The notes beneath the pieces were generated by a model. That model made no database searches. It saw nothing but the letters and a program-made list of their open reading frames with translations, and was not told the origin of the DNA. A DNA stretch of 25,202 nucleotides, taken from NCBI GenBank assembly GCA_001275005.1, contig JWZX01002644.1:1-25202 (forward strand), given 5' to 3'. This document shows, piece by piece, positions 1 through 8,799 of this stretch. Both the position numbers and the translations under genes were made by a program. Position 1 is the first letter of the stretch; each line of letters begins with the position of its first letter. This DNA comes from Chrysochromulina tobinii. Lineage: Eukaryota; Haptophyta; Prymnesiales; Chrysochromulinaceae.

Positions 1-122
1 GCCAGAACGGCCGCGCGGCCATGATGGGCATCACCGGCTGCCTCGTCCACGAGCTCCTCGGCGTCGACGCCCTGTACCCGACCGGCGGACTCGGCGGCGC
101 CGCGCCCCCGACCATCTTCTAA
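1..122 (+). CDS. Light-harvesting chlorophyll-binding protein (FCP/LHC-like), C-terminal end only
   Basis: The frame starting at base 3 reads 39 residues to a TAA at 120-122. It opens with QNGRAAMMGITGCLVHELLG, which matches the last transmembrane helix of the chlorophyll a/b and fucoxanthin chlorophyll a/c antenna family, where an N-G-R-x-A-M-M-G motif provides a pigment ligand (Asn) and a charge-pair Arg. It is followed by a short hydrophobic tail rich in Gly and Pro. The family sits in the thylakoid membrane and passes excitation energy to the photosystems. Only the C-terminus lies in the window, so the subfamily cannot be assigned. It marks the organism as photosynthetic. The next gene on the right is convergent. 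Confidence 0.85.
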   Translation, partial: QNGRAAMMGITGCLVHELLGVDALYPTGGLGGAAPPTIF

Positions 123-751
123 GCAGACGGCGCCCCCCTTGAGCTGAGGGAATATGAGCTTGCCATACCCTCAATGGTACCCGTATATGTAGTTAAGGCT
201 TGATGATTGTTTTCGTCACTACCGTAGAAATTGCAAATTCGGACGACCGCCGGCCCTGTCCGGGCCCCCGCGCGCGACGACCCGCCGCCGACGCCACCCG
301 CGGCTGGAGACAGGGCAAATGTCCGACTCCGAGCGGGACAGAGCGTGAAACCGTTTCTCACGACGTCAGAGATCCGCGCAGATCGGATGGAGATGATCTC
401 AGATCCCCGATTCTATAAATTCCTAAAATAAACATCTATATAAAATGCCGAGTGCGGTGCGCGCGCCGACAACAAATGGACGAGCCGCATCGCACGCATC
501 AGATCTGGAGATTGCTGCAATATGGGCCCAGGGGGCGAGGGCTGGGGACCCGCTTTTCTTTTCGTCTCTCTATACAGAATCTAGCACCCGGACCCGGTGG
601 AAACCGCGGACGCCACCTACGGACGCCTCCCCACGCAGCCGGGCGGATCGGCGGCGGGCGCAGGCCTGCGGCGCACGCCGCAGCCGCGCCGGCATCGGTG
701 CGAGGCAGCAGCCTCTGTGGTTTACGCACACGCACCAGGCGGGGAGGCGAC

Positions 752-800
752 GATGGCGGGGCGCGGCGCGTGGAGACTAGATGGCGGGGCGCGGCGCGTG
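752..800 (+). repeat. 21-nt direct repeat, two copies
   Basis: A 21-nt sequence beginning gatggcggggcgcggcgcgt occurs at 752-772 and again, identically, at 780-800. The copies are 28 nt apart start to start. Confidence 0.9.
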
Positions 801-1051
801 AGGACAATGGCGCCATCGTCACCTCCCCCGGTTCTTCTCGGACGCCGTCCCACATCGCCTTGCAATGCGCTGACGCTTCCTTGCCACCGTGCTCGTCGAG
901 GCGGCGTTCGAGACGCCGGCGGCATCGAACCTGCGTGCACGGACGCGCCCGATGGCGCGCCTCCCCCGTGGGGAACGCAAAGACGCACTCGACACCGTCG
1001 CATGACGACGGTGTCGAGCACAAGTGGTGGCTTCCATCGCGCCGGTATTGT

Positions 1052-1138
1052 CGCCATCGTCTGCATCATAGTCATCGTCGCCATCGTCATCATCATCATC
1101 ATCATCATCATCGTCGCCATCGTCATCGTCATCATCAA
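1052..1138. repeat. CAT/CGT trinucleotide microsatellite
   Basis: The stretch is almost entirely CAT and CGT triplets on the plus strand, with an uninterrupted core of CAT repeats near 1087-1110. Read as protein it gives poly-His, poly-Ile or poly-Met on either strand depending on frame, or poly-Asp on the minus strand. Such tracts generate spurious open frames. Confidence 0.95.
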
Positions 1139-1447
1139 CGCTGTGTCCGCGGAGGATTCTCCAGGATTTTAAAATAGATCTTTGGATCATTCGGAGAAAT
1201 TCGCGCGGGGGGCATACACCAAGCCTCATAAGAAAGTTTCGGGGAGTCTGCCGCCACCTCGTAGCACTCTAGCTGGTTTGGGCCGTCGCGTCGTCGTAGG
1301 CGCCCCGCCGCCCTTTTCTCTGCGTCCCTCGGCGTCCCTGACGCCGCGGTGGTGCGACGTAGGACCGGTGACGCGGCTACGCGGCTCCGGCCGCAGGGAG
1401 TACTTCGATATGGAGCGAGGCGCAGGCGGAGGCGCGGGCGAGCGCAC

Positions 1448-1526
1448 GCTCGAACAGGCGTTCGAGCAGTGCGTAAGCGGGGTCGCGCGCTCGAACAGGA
1501 TGTTCGAGCGGCGCGTTAGCGGGCCT
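1448..1526. repeat. Two tandem palindromic units
   Basis: The arms gctcgaac and gttcgagc form an 8-bp inverted repeat at 1448-1455/1460-1467 and again at 1489-1496/1502-1509, with loops of 4 and 5 nt. Each hairpin is followed by a similar tail (g-c-g-t-w-a-g-c-g-g-g type) before the next unit or the end of the array. The units are about 41 nt apart. The spacer function is unknown. Confidence 0.8.
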
Positions 1527-1787
1527 CGATCATCGAGGCGCGCCGGAGCGGCGCCGAGCGGATCAGCGGCGGACTCGCACCGATACGGTCCGGTCGTGCG
1601 CTATCGTGATTCTAGCCCCCACCGGACCTCACGCTCAGGAGACAACGCCATTCACGGACTGCCACCTTTCCTCAGACTGCACCACCCACTACCGTACCTT
1701 TCGTTCTCGATCAGACACTACTCCCACGTCCCACCGCACGCCTGCCATTTACAGACGTGAGATGAGCGTGAATGAAGTGTGCAGTGG

Positions 1788-3390
1788 CTATTTGGTAAAA
1801 CCGCTGTCCTGGACCGCGAGCCGCTCCGCCGCATCCTCGCGACCCTCGCGCGTGAAGTCGCTCACCGCGTGCGGCGCCACGAGTCGCTTGAACTCTGCGA
1901 GCGTGCATGTCTGCCGGCCGGGTGCCGAGCAGAGGAGTTGGACGGGTTGCCCGTTATATACTACGCGCACGTGGCGTCCATCCTCGTGCGCGGACGCGTC
2001 GCCCGCGCACGCTGGGTGGCTTAGCCGGCGCGGCTCCCGGCAGTCCGCCTCGCGGGTACTCCACAGCTCGAAGGCGAGGTTGGAGCAGAAGGGCGGCCAG
2101 TGCTGCAGAAGAGCGTCGTCGTGGGTGACGATGCACATGAGTAGCGGAGAGACGGACCAATCATGGCCACTCAACAGATGGAGCGCTCCGTCTGGCCGCG
2201 CCATCGTGTCGAGCACGTGCGTCCATAGGCGGCCAATGATGAGTCGGAGAGATTCGCGACGCGTCGTCTCGGGCGCGCTCGTGTGCTCGGCGCTTGCCTC
2301 AAAGATCTTGTGCATCTGCTTGGCGGAGGCCACATCGAGCTCGAACGCAATCGCCTCCACCGCGGGCGGGATGGGCTTGCCGGCCGCGCGGCGCGTCGAG
2401 TACCAGTCTCGGTAGCTGACTGTGCAGCCGTGACACGATCACCGGGATCATCATCGATGGGTGCGTGAACAGGAGAAGGGAACAGGCGAGGCACGGCAGC
2501 ACACGCGCAGGGCCTCCGCCGCCTCCACAAGCGTCGGGTTCGCGACCCCACCACACACTGAGCTTCCACTGTGGATCATCAACCAGCCATCCGCCCCCCT
2601 GCTCAACTGTCTCGATGCAGCGGCGCTGCTGCTCGTCGAGATTGGCCGCGGAGAGACGCAGTCCCTGCCGGAAGAGCACTTGTAGTCTAGGGCAGGCCGC
2701 GTCATTCAGCACCAGAAACTCATCGCTGGGCTCGCCGCTCAGGCTGATCTCGATCTCAGGGATCTGTCGATGGCCATCCACGGCTGGGTACAACCCGTGG
2801 AGGACGCCCGCGGCGGTGTACACGGTGCGCTCGACGCGTGTGGAGCGCGGCACCACGAGCCGGCGTGCACGCTCCCACGTGGCCGGCAGCAGGCGAGCCG
2901 GGGAGATGCTCGCGCACGTTTGGGCCGAGGCGTCGACGTACCGAGCGCGCAGCTCGTTGCCGAGCTCGACGGCCTGCTGCAAACCGAGCGGCGTCAGACG
3001 GCCACCGCTCCCGCCTCCAACGAGGCCGCCGCTACCGCCACCAAAGACCTCTACGGGGCTGAGAGCATCGCCGTCGCCATGCGCGTAGAGGCGGATCTGG
3101 CCGAACCTCGAAAGCTGATGCCGCTTGTCGGAGTCCGCGGGTGTCCACGTGCAGAGGCCGTCACGGCACCCTGAGTCCTCAACGGGCAGCCGCGCTCCGT
3201 GGCGGAAGACAGTCTGCACCTGGATCAGCCTCGCGGGCAGCTTCCGTCCTGCCTCGTCGAAGAACTCGGGTGGAGGAAGCGGTTTGCACAGCCCCGCCGC
3301 GCTCAGCGGCAATGCCGACTCTGGGGCGCAAGAGGCGGCGGCGACGCCCGGAAGCGCGACGCCCATGAAGCGAACGCTGCGGCGTAGCAT
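1788..3390 (-). CDS. Histidine acid phosphatase family protein (one intron)
   Basis: The ATG at 3390 opens a protein with a short hydrophobic N-terminus (possible signal peptide or anchor) and then R63-H64-G65-A-R67-L-P69, the RHGxRxP catalytic motif of the branch-2 histidine phosphatases, which form a phospho-histidine intermediate. The frame is then lost, and the second half continues in another frame from about 2419 down to the TAG at 1788. That half holds SGHDWSVSPLL, whose His-Asp pair is the proton-donor motif of the family. Two halves of one catalytic domain in different frames, with GT and AG at the break, imply an intron. With an 85-nt intron the product is about 505 residues, longer than typical acid phosphatases because of Gly-rich inserts. 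The substrate is unknown; the lysophosphatidate/acid phosphatase (ACP6-like) branch is a reasonable guess. Confidence 0.85.
2420..2504 (-). other. Predicted GT-AG intron in the acid phosphatase gene
   Basis: The acceptor is fixed well: the minus strand reads ggctgcacag before tcagctaccgagactggtac, and the second frame becomes coding there (S-Y-R-D-W-Y). In-frame stops lie just upstream in that frame. For the donor I favour gtgtgctgcc at 2504 (85-nt intron), because it resembles the donors in the RING-CH gene. GT sites at 2528 (109 nt) and 2558 (139 nt) also keep phase 1 and would remove a Gly-rich stretch. A pyrimidine-rich tract precedes the acceptor. Confidence 0.7.
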
Positions 3391-3631
3391 CTACTCCCAC
3401 CTGTTTTTCAGGGCCGCTGCTGCTGCTGTTCAACACAACGCGCGCACACACTCCGGACCCCCAAGCACGAGGGCCACGGTCGCTATGGACGGAGGTGTGG
3501 CCACGAGCCAATAGCTTCCGCCTCTCTCTTCGTCGTCCATTTTTGGAACAGCCTGTTGACCCTCTTATCTCTATACCCAATGTGACGAAACGGGAACGAG
3601 ATTCGTCGGTCCACGAGTTGGCAAAGAATCC
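3391..3631. promoter_or_regulatory. Shared upstream region of divergent phosphatase and CRAL-TRIO genes
   Basis: The 241 bp between two divergent start codons must contain both 5' untranslated regions and both promoters. It holds a short GCTGCT run near 3416-3430. No TATA box or known element can be assigned. Confidence 0.4.
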
Positions 3632-5698
3632 ATGTGGTCGGTCGATAGGTCGGTCTCCGAAAACATGGGCATGCTCTCTGTGAACTATGCCCTCGTGGCC
3701 CTCTCAAGCCTCAACGCCTTCATGGCGCTCCGGTTCGTGCGGCCCGATCATCTGCAGATTCCGACGCTCGCGCTCGCCGCAGCATTGCTCGCCGCATCGG
3801 TATGGCTGCTCCTGCTCCTCACTTGGCAGAGCACAACAACGAGGTGTACGGCGAGGTGTGAGGTGGCCACCCAGTGCATCGAGGCCGAGCTTCCGCCCAC
3901 CAAGCCCCCAAACCCGAGCGTCATCGCCTTGCGCAACATGCTGCGCGACAAGGGATACACGCCGCCGTCTGACGATGAGCTCCTGCGCCATCTCGAGGCA
4001 GCACGGCCGTCGGGCTCCGATGCGCCGCTCGATGTTGACGCTGGCTTCCGGCGCGTGGTCGCCACGGAGCAGTGGCGTAGCAAGCGGGCTGCCGAGTGCG
4101 GGCATTCCAGGAAGGGCGGCGCAGCCGTGGGCGAGTCGGCCCACGCCGCCTCGCCGCCCCGCATGTCGGTGCGGGGCTGCGACCGGCTCGGCCGGCCGTG
4201 CCTTCGCCTACGTGTGTGCGAGCCGCTGGAGACCTTCCCGGACGAGCTTGTGGCGATCCTGGAGGCGCACTTCCATGGGCCGTCACCTCCGCCGCACCCT
4301 CAGCTCTGCGTCATCATCGACCTCAGCGACATGCGCGTCTTCACACGACCGCCGCTCGCCGCGGGCTTTGACCTCGTGCGTCAGCTACGCGCGCACTATC
4401 CACAGCGCGCGACGGCGATCCACATCGTGCTGCTGCCGCCGTTTGCGCGCTGGGTGGTCAACGCGGTCTGTTCACTCCTCGATTCTCGCACAGCCAAGAA
4501 GATCATCGTACATGATGCACCAGTCGACGGTACCATCCTCTCCCTCGCGGCACACTTTAGCCCGTGCGAGCTGCCGCGCGCCTACGGCGGGCGCGAGGAG
4601 ATCGACGACGAGCTGCCGGATCTGTTGGCCGAAAGCCCGCAGCGGCCGCCCCGACCCAGCGCGTCGTCGCCCTTGGACGCGACGCGCACCGGGCGCCGTC
4701 CCGAGCGCCCAGCTGGCGGCTCGTCCTCCCCTACCGTTACCGGAGCCCGCTCCCCTACCGGTACCGGAGCCCGCTCCCCTACCGGTACCGGAGCCCGCCG
4801 GGGCCTCTTCGGCTCCCCACGGCACGGCGACTCGACGGGGGAGGCCGCCGAGGAGGAAGAGGGGGGCGAGGAGGTGGAGCGAGGGGAGCGCTGTGGCGAG
4901 CGCTTTGGCGAGGAGGAGAGGCGGCGCTGTGGTGAGCGCCCCTCGACGTCCGATGGCGCTCACGATGGCGCGCGTCTCGTCTGGACGGTGATGAGCGAGG
5001 ACGAGACGGTGCTGGTAGGCAAGCTGCGCGCGCGCCTCGATGCGGACGCCGAGATGGCGGCTCTGCCGCGCTCCATCTACGGCGACGACGAGCTGCTCCG
5101 CTACCTGAGTGACGTCAAGCCGCAATTCGATCTGAATGCCGCCTTTGAGTCGCTACGCAACTCGCTGCGCATGCGAGAGCGCACGGAGCTGCCCGTGGAA
5201 CCGTCGCAGATCGAAGCGTACCGCGAGCACGTACGTGTGGATGGGGTGGCGCGCTCCGGTGAGCGCGCGATCATCCTCATCATGAGCCGCGCGCTACAGG
5301 AGGAGCTGCTCCAAGACCCGGAGCCGTTCCTGCGCGCCGTCGTGGGCATCCTCGAGTCGGTCAAGGCGGAGCTCTTCGTGCCAGGCGCGATCGAGAGCGT
5401 GCAGACCATCGTCCAGGTCGAGCGCGGCTTCAAGCTCTCCCTCGGCTCGGTGCCTATCGCAGCCACGCAGAGGCTCATGAGCGTCGTGTCGGACATGTAC
5501 CCCTCGTACACCTCTCGCATCCTGGTCGTCAACCTGCCCGGCTACCTCGCGTGGTTCGTCAAATTCATCAAGGGCATGCTCTGCGAGGGCTCTGCCAACA
5601 AGATCGAGCTCGTCACCGACTACGAGCGGCTCCTCGATTTCTATGAGGAGAGCGGCCTGCCCGAGTACTACCGCAGCCGCAAGTCGATCACGCCATGA
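3632..5698 (+). CDS. Membrane-anchored protein with two CRAL-TRIO (Sec14-like) domains
   Basis: A 688-residue intronless frame. Hydrophobic segments at about 15-35 and 45-65 suggest an N-terminal hairpin anchor. Next comes a helical stretch (about 97-150) resembling the CRAL-TRIO N-lobe, then a first CRAL-TRIO lobe (about 183-330): CDRLGRPC, H-Y-P at 255-257, a V-L-L-P-P-F-A-R-W-V-V-N segment, a T-A-K-K-I stretch and LPRAYGG, which matches the conserved LPxEYGG. An acidic, low-complexity linker (about 335-450) includes three SPTGTGAR repeats. A second unit follows from about 455, with M-Y-P-S-Y, V-V-N-L-P-G-Y-L-A-W-F-V-K-F, a S-A-N-K-I-E stretch and a GLPEYY end. The family binds and transfers phosphoinositides or other small lipophilic ligands. 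Two copies in one chain plus a membrane anchor suggest a lipid-exchange protein tethered to a membrane; the ligand is unknown. A second ATG at 3665 lies closer to the first hydrophobic segment. Confidence 0.8.
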   Translation: MWSVDRSVSENMGMLSVNYALVALSSLNAFMALRFVRPDHLQIPTLALAAALLAASVWLLLLLTWQSTTTRCTARCEVATQCIEAELPPTKPPNPSVIALRNMLRDKGYTPPSDDELLRHLEAARPSGSDAPLDVDAGFRRVVATEQWRSKRAAECGHSRKGGAAVGESAHAASPPRMSVRGCDRLGRPCLRLRVCEPLETFPDELVAILEAHFHGPSPPPHPQLCVIIDLSDMRVFTRPPLAAGFDLVRQLRAHYPQRATAIHIVLLPPFARWVVNAVCSLLDSRTAKKIIVHDAPVDGTILSLAAHFSPCELPRAYGGREEIDDELPDLLAESPQRPPRPSASSPLDATRTGRRPERPAGGSSSPTVTGARSPTGTGARSPTGTGARRGLFGSPRHGDSTGEAAEEEEGGEEVERGERCGERFGEEERRRCGERPSTSDGAHDGARLVWTVMSEDETVLVGKLRARLDADAEMAALPRSIYGDDELLRYLSDVKPQFDLNAAFESLRNSLRMRERTELPVEPSQIEAYREHVRVDGVARSGERAIILIMSRALQEELLQDPEPFLRAVVGILESVKAELFVPGAIESVQTIVQVERGFKLSLGSVPIAATQRLMSVVSDMYPSYTSRILVVNLPGYLAWFVKFIKGMLCEGSANKIELVTDYERLLDFYEESGLPEYYRSRKSITP
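4726..4797 (+). repeat. 24-nt minisatellite, three units, in the CRAL-TRIO linker
   Basis: Three adjacent 24-nt units at 4726-4749, 4750-4773 and 4774-4797 encode S-P-T-V/G-T-G-A-R. Units two and three are identical, and the first differs by one base. The unit is a multiple of three, so copy number can change without shifting the frame. Confidence 0.95.
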
Positions 5699-5912
5699 GG
5701 CCGTGGGCCACGAGCCGCACTCAACGGCCACGCACATTTGAATTTACCGACCGGTTACCGTACTTTTGACAAGATTGACGTTGTACTGGACCACCTAAAT
5801 AAGTTTCCTAAAACAGGCTCGGCTACACCGACACTCAGCTGTGGTCGACTGCGAGATCCACAGCGGCTATGCTGCGACCTGCGTCCTGCAGCATGTCTTA
5901 TGTCTTGTTCCC

Positions 5913-6355
5913 CTACATATCTTCCATTTCGCCCTCCTCGGGAAGGGTGAACAATTTCGAATCCAACGACTGGCCACTAAGCTGGTCCCTGGTGTTCCTG
6001 CGCGCCTTTCGGGCTCGGCTCGACGTGCTGCGATGACTGCCGCTGCCTCGTGAGGACATCTGCCGGCGGCACCCGTCGGCCTCGGGCGCTGCCTCGAGTG
6101 CTCTGCTACGCTCCTCGTGCAGGAGGGCGAGTTGCGTCCGGACGGGCTGCCGCCCACGTCCCCGATGCGCCAGTGGATGGGCAAGCAGCGCGGAATCTTG
6201 AAGAGCATCCCCTGCAAAGGGATCGCGGGCTCGGAAGGAGCGCTGCGAGGCGTCGCCCGAGCGCTGCGTCGAGCGCTGCGAGGCGTCGCCCGAGCCCTGC
6301 GTCGAGCGCTGCGTCGAGCGCTGCGACGCATCGCCCTTGTGTGGAGGCGAACTGC

Positions 6356-6386
<31 letters not shown>

Positions 6387-8177
6387 CGCGCGGGTGGGGC
6401 GCTGTGAAGTCTCGCGCTGTGAAGTCTCGCTCTCACTGCTCGGCCCTCGACACCCCTTTGGCTTTGGTGCCGGAGCAGCCGCCAGAGCTGCGCCAGCCCT
6501 TGGCGGCTTTGGCTTTGGCACTATGCCCGCACCAGCGAGCACAAGGTCAGGCGGCTTCGCCTTCGGCACCATGCCTGCGCTCCCTCTCGTCCATGGGCGA
6601 TGGTAGTTGCGCGCTGGATTCACCATGACATCGCCGTCGTCGGTGGGCGCAGGTGCTCGGAGACTCGGCACACGTCGTTGTCGCCCCGCCTTTTGTCCTT
6701 GGCGCCCTTTGTCCGCATGGCTCAGTGTCTGCTGCTCATGCTCACTAGCTGCGCCGGCGCTGTGAGCGTCGACGGCCAACTGCATCGTACCGGTAGAGGT
6801 GCCGGTAGAGGTGCCGGTAGAGGTCTCCGGGCTGCCTGTGGGGCTCGCCTCGCCGGCCAACCCCAGGCCCCTTCGCCTCTCCAGATGCTGCGCCTCCTTG
6901 AGAGCCTTGATCTGTCTCGCCTTGAAGCCGTTACGTGCAGTCCCTAGAAGCACTGTAGGCAACTTAATCCAACGGCCAAAGTCCAAGGCGAGGTTGAGCG
7001 CCTCCTCGTCGCTGCCCGCCTGCACCTTCGCGAGTCGCTCCCGCGCGGCGGTCTGCAGGCTGCGCATCAGCTCGGGGAAGCTCTCAGGCGGTTTGGAGCC
7101 CTCCCCACGGACGGTGTCCACAATGCCCGAGACGATCGCCATCTCAATCGACTTGTCACCCTTGGCTAACATTGAACTAAGTACCTCGCCTGCGACGAGC
7201 TGCAAATCCTTCCCTGCGCCCTTCTCGCCGCTGGCGCCCGTCGAACTGTCGCGCGTGACCTTCACCGCCGTCGTCGTCATTCGAACTAGCAGCGGGATGA
7301 TGTCGAGTTTGTTAATCGCGGTCCGGTTCGCGTCGTTGCTTGCGGCGAGGTTGCCCAAAGTGGCCAAAGCCCAAAACTTGAGCTCCTTGTCTTCATCCGT
7401 CTCATCGGCGTTCGCATTCGCTGGCGGCTCGTGCACAAGCAGCGTGTGCAGTATCGCCAGTCCGCCCCTGTCGACGATCGCATCGCAATTGGCTTCGTTG
7501 TGATCGGACGCATTGCTTAGGGCATTGGCGGAGGCGCAACGCTCCTTGAAGCTTGCGGCGGCCATCATCTTGACAAGCTTGGGCACACCACCGGCGGTGC
7601 GTACTGCCTCTTGCTGTACCCAGCGCTGGCTCTGCACCTCAGCCAGCTCGATGCCACGCCCAACGGTTGCGAGGGCAGCGTAGCCTGTTGCCTTCAACGA
7701 AGGACCAGCGCGCTGCCCCAGTGGTGAGGATCCCGCAGACGATACCGCAGACGAGTCCACTGCCGCCCTACTGGAGCTTTCGCCACGTGCTGCCATCATA
7801 GCCGCGAGCGCCGCCGCGGCGTTCGTCGCCACACCGGGTGCACGAGCATCAAGCATGCCTACAAGTACGATCACAGCATCCTCTGCATCCAGTACGCGAT
7901 CATGCTGCTGCGCCAGCGCAATGATCGCCACACAAAATTCCTGGAGCGCATCAGCGGCTCGCATCTGCTTGTGTATATTAGGTGGACTGGCGGATGCCAC
8001 CTGTGCGGCGGTTTCTGCTGCTGCTGCTGCTCTCCGGGCTGTCTCCAAGAGCTTACTGCTGTCGTATCGTGCCATTTGCAGCGCTTGTCCCAACGCTCCA
8101 GCGAGTTGCGACGGCGAACGCAGTCGCAACTCGCTGGACGGCGAACGCGGTCGCGCCGCCGCCGCCGAGGGATCCAT
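5913..8177 (-). CDS. Armadillo-repeat protein with long low-complexity C-terminal tail
   Basis: From the ATG at 8177 the product is 754 residues. The first 400 or so are alpha-helical with armadillo-type units; the clearest reads A-G-G-V-P-K-L-V-K-M then C-A-S-A-N-A-L-S-N-A-S, followed by D-R-G-G-L-A-I-L-H-T-L-L and W-A-L-A-T-L-G-N-L-A. Armadillo folds are protein-binding scaffolds. The tail (about 430-754) is basic and repetitive: TSTG repeats, KPKPP motifs, DSG repeats and GDASQRSTQRS units. The frame stays open upstream to about 8270 without an ATG, and the upstream residues look coding, so a first exon may be missing. A candidate donor (CCAG followed by gtagga at 8323) with an acceptor at 8235 keeps phase 0, but the frame before it has no ATG. 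The function is otherwise unknown. It is convergent with the CRAL-TRIO gene. Confidence 0.75.
6238..6336 (-). repeat. 33-nt minisatellite encoding GDASQRSTQRS
   Basis: The plus strand alternates a 21-nt block (6238-6258, 6271-6291, 6316-6336) with a 12-nt block (6259-6270, 6292-6303, 6304-6315). On the coding strand this gives repeated G-D-A-S-Q-R-S-T-Q-R-S. All unit lengths are multiples of three. A CTGTCGCCG triple repeat follows nearby (about 6357-6385) and encodes the DSG repeats. Confidence 0.9.
6789..6824 (-). repeat. 12-nt minisatellite encoding TSTG
   Basis: Three units of (a/g)ccggtagaggt at 6789-6800, 6801-6812 and 6813-6824 encode T-S-T-G on the minus strand within the armadillo protein tail. 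Confidence 0.9.
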
Positions 8178-8799
8178 GGGCTCGCCAGGCGCCAAAGGAC
8201 GGAGCGCCACAGGGTTCCTTCCCAAAGATCCAACCTCGACAACTTCGTTAAAGACACGATCGCGCGTTCACACTTCACAGATAAGGATGTCAGAACTTGA
8301 AAAGGCAAGCAGAAATTTCCTACCTGGTTTTTGCGGAATGCGACAACACGCACCAATGGCACGCGACGTTACCTCTCGTTCCCCATACACCTCTGAGCTC
8401 TGACGCCACACGCCATATCTGGCAGGTCCGCTATCTGGGACATCCGCGAACCGCGATGCATCATGGTACATGCTGCTGCAGCTGCTTAGTGTAGGGCAGA
8501 CAGATATCCAGCTATGCGGCTATGCAGCTTTGCACAGGATGCACTGAATAATTTCCTTTTCCTGCTCTGCCATGTCCTGCGTCACCTCGTCTACGGCGCC
8601 ATGCAGCATGCGGGTGCGCTCGTCGCCTACTTAAGCTGGCCAAGCCACTAATATGATCTACTGCGTACAGGATGCGCTCTCGCAGCCCGAATCGAGATGC
8701 CCTCACGCGCTGCCGCTGCCCCTCTCCCGCTCGGCTGCAACTGGATCGACCAGCCCCGACGTGAAGTCGGATGACGACACGTTGATGATGATGACGCTC
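8178..8799. other. Spacer upstream of the armadillo gene
   Basis: About 620 bp between two minus-strand genes. It should hold the 3' end of the armadillo gene's promoter region and 5' leader, and the 3' untranslated region of the EF-hand gene. The part from 8178 to about 8270 may be coding for the armadillo protein. Nothing else recognisable was seen. Confidence 0.5.

Larger units (their letters stand above)
123..1787. other. Gene-poor spacer between convergent LHC and acid phosphatase genes
   Basis: About 1.66 kb without a convincing gene. Open frames exist on both strands but they are Arg/Pro/His-rich, overlap each other in several frames and carry no recognisable domain. An AT-rich island with TATA-like stretches lies near 411-446. 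The rest is GC-rich and holds a 21-nt direct repeat (752-800), a CAT trinucleotide tract (1052-1138) and two tandem palindromic units (1448-1526). A 136-residue minus-strand ATG frame (819-1229) encodes a long poly-Asp run from the CAT tract. I see no reason beyond openness to call it a gene. Confidence 0.6.

Noticed and set aside
452-1229. Long open frames on both strands across 452-1229, including poly-His and poly-Asp products
   Set aside because: They come from a GC-rich region and the CAT microsatellite, overlap one another on both strands and show no domain. The minus-strand poly-Asp frame has an ATG but nothing else in its favour.
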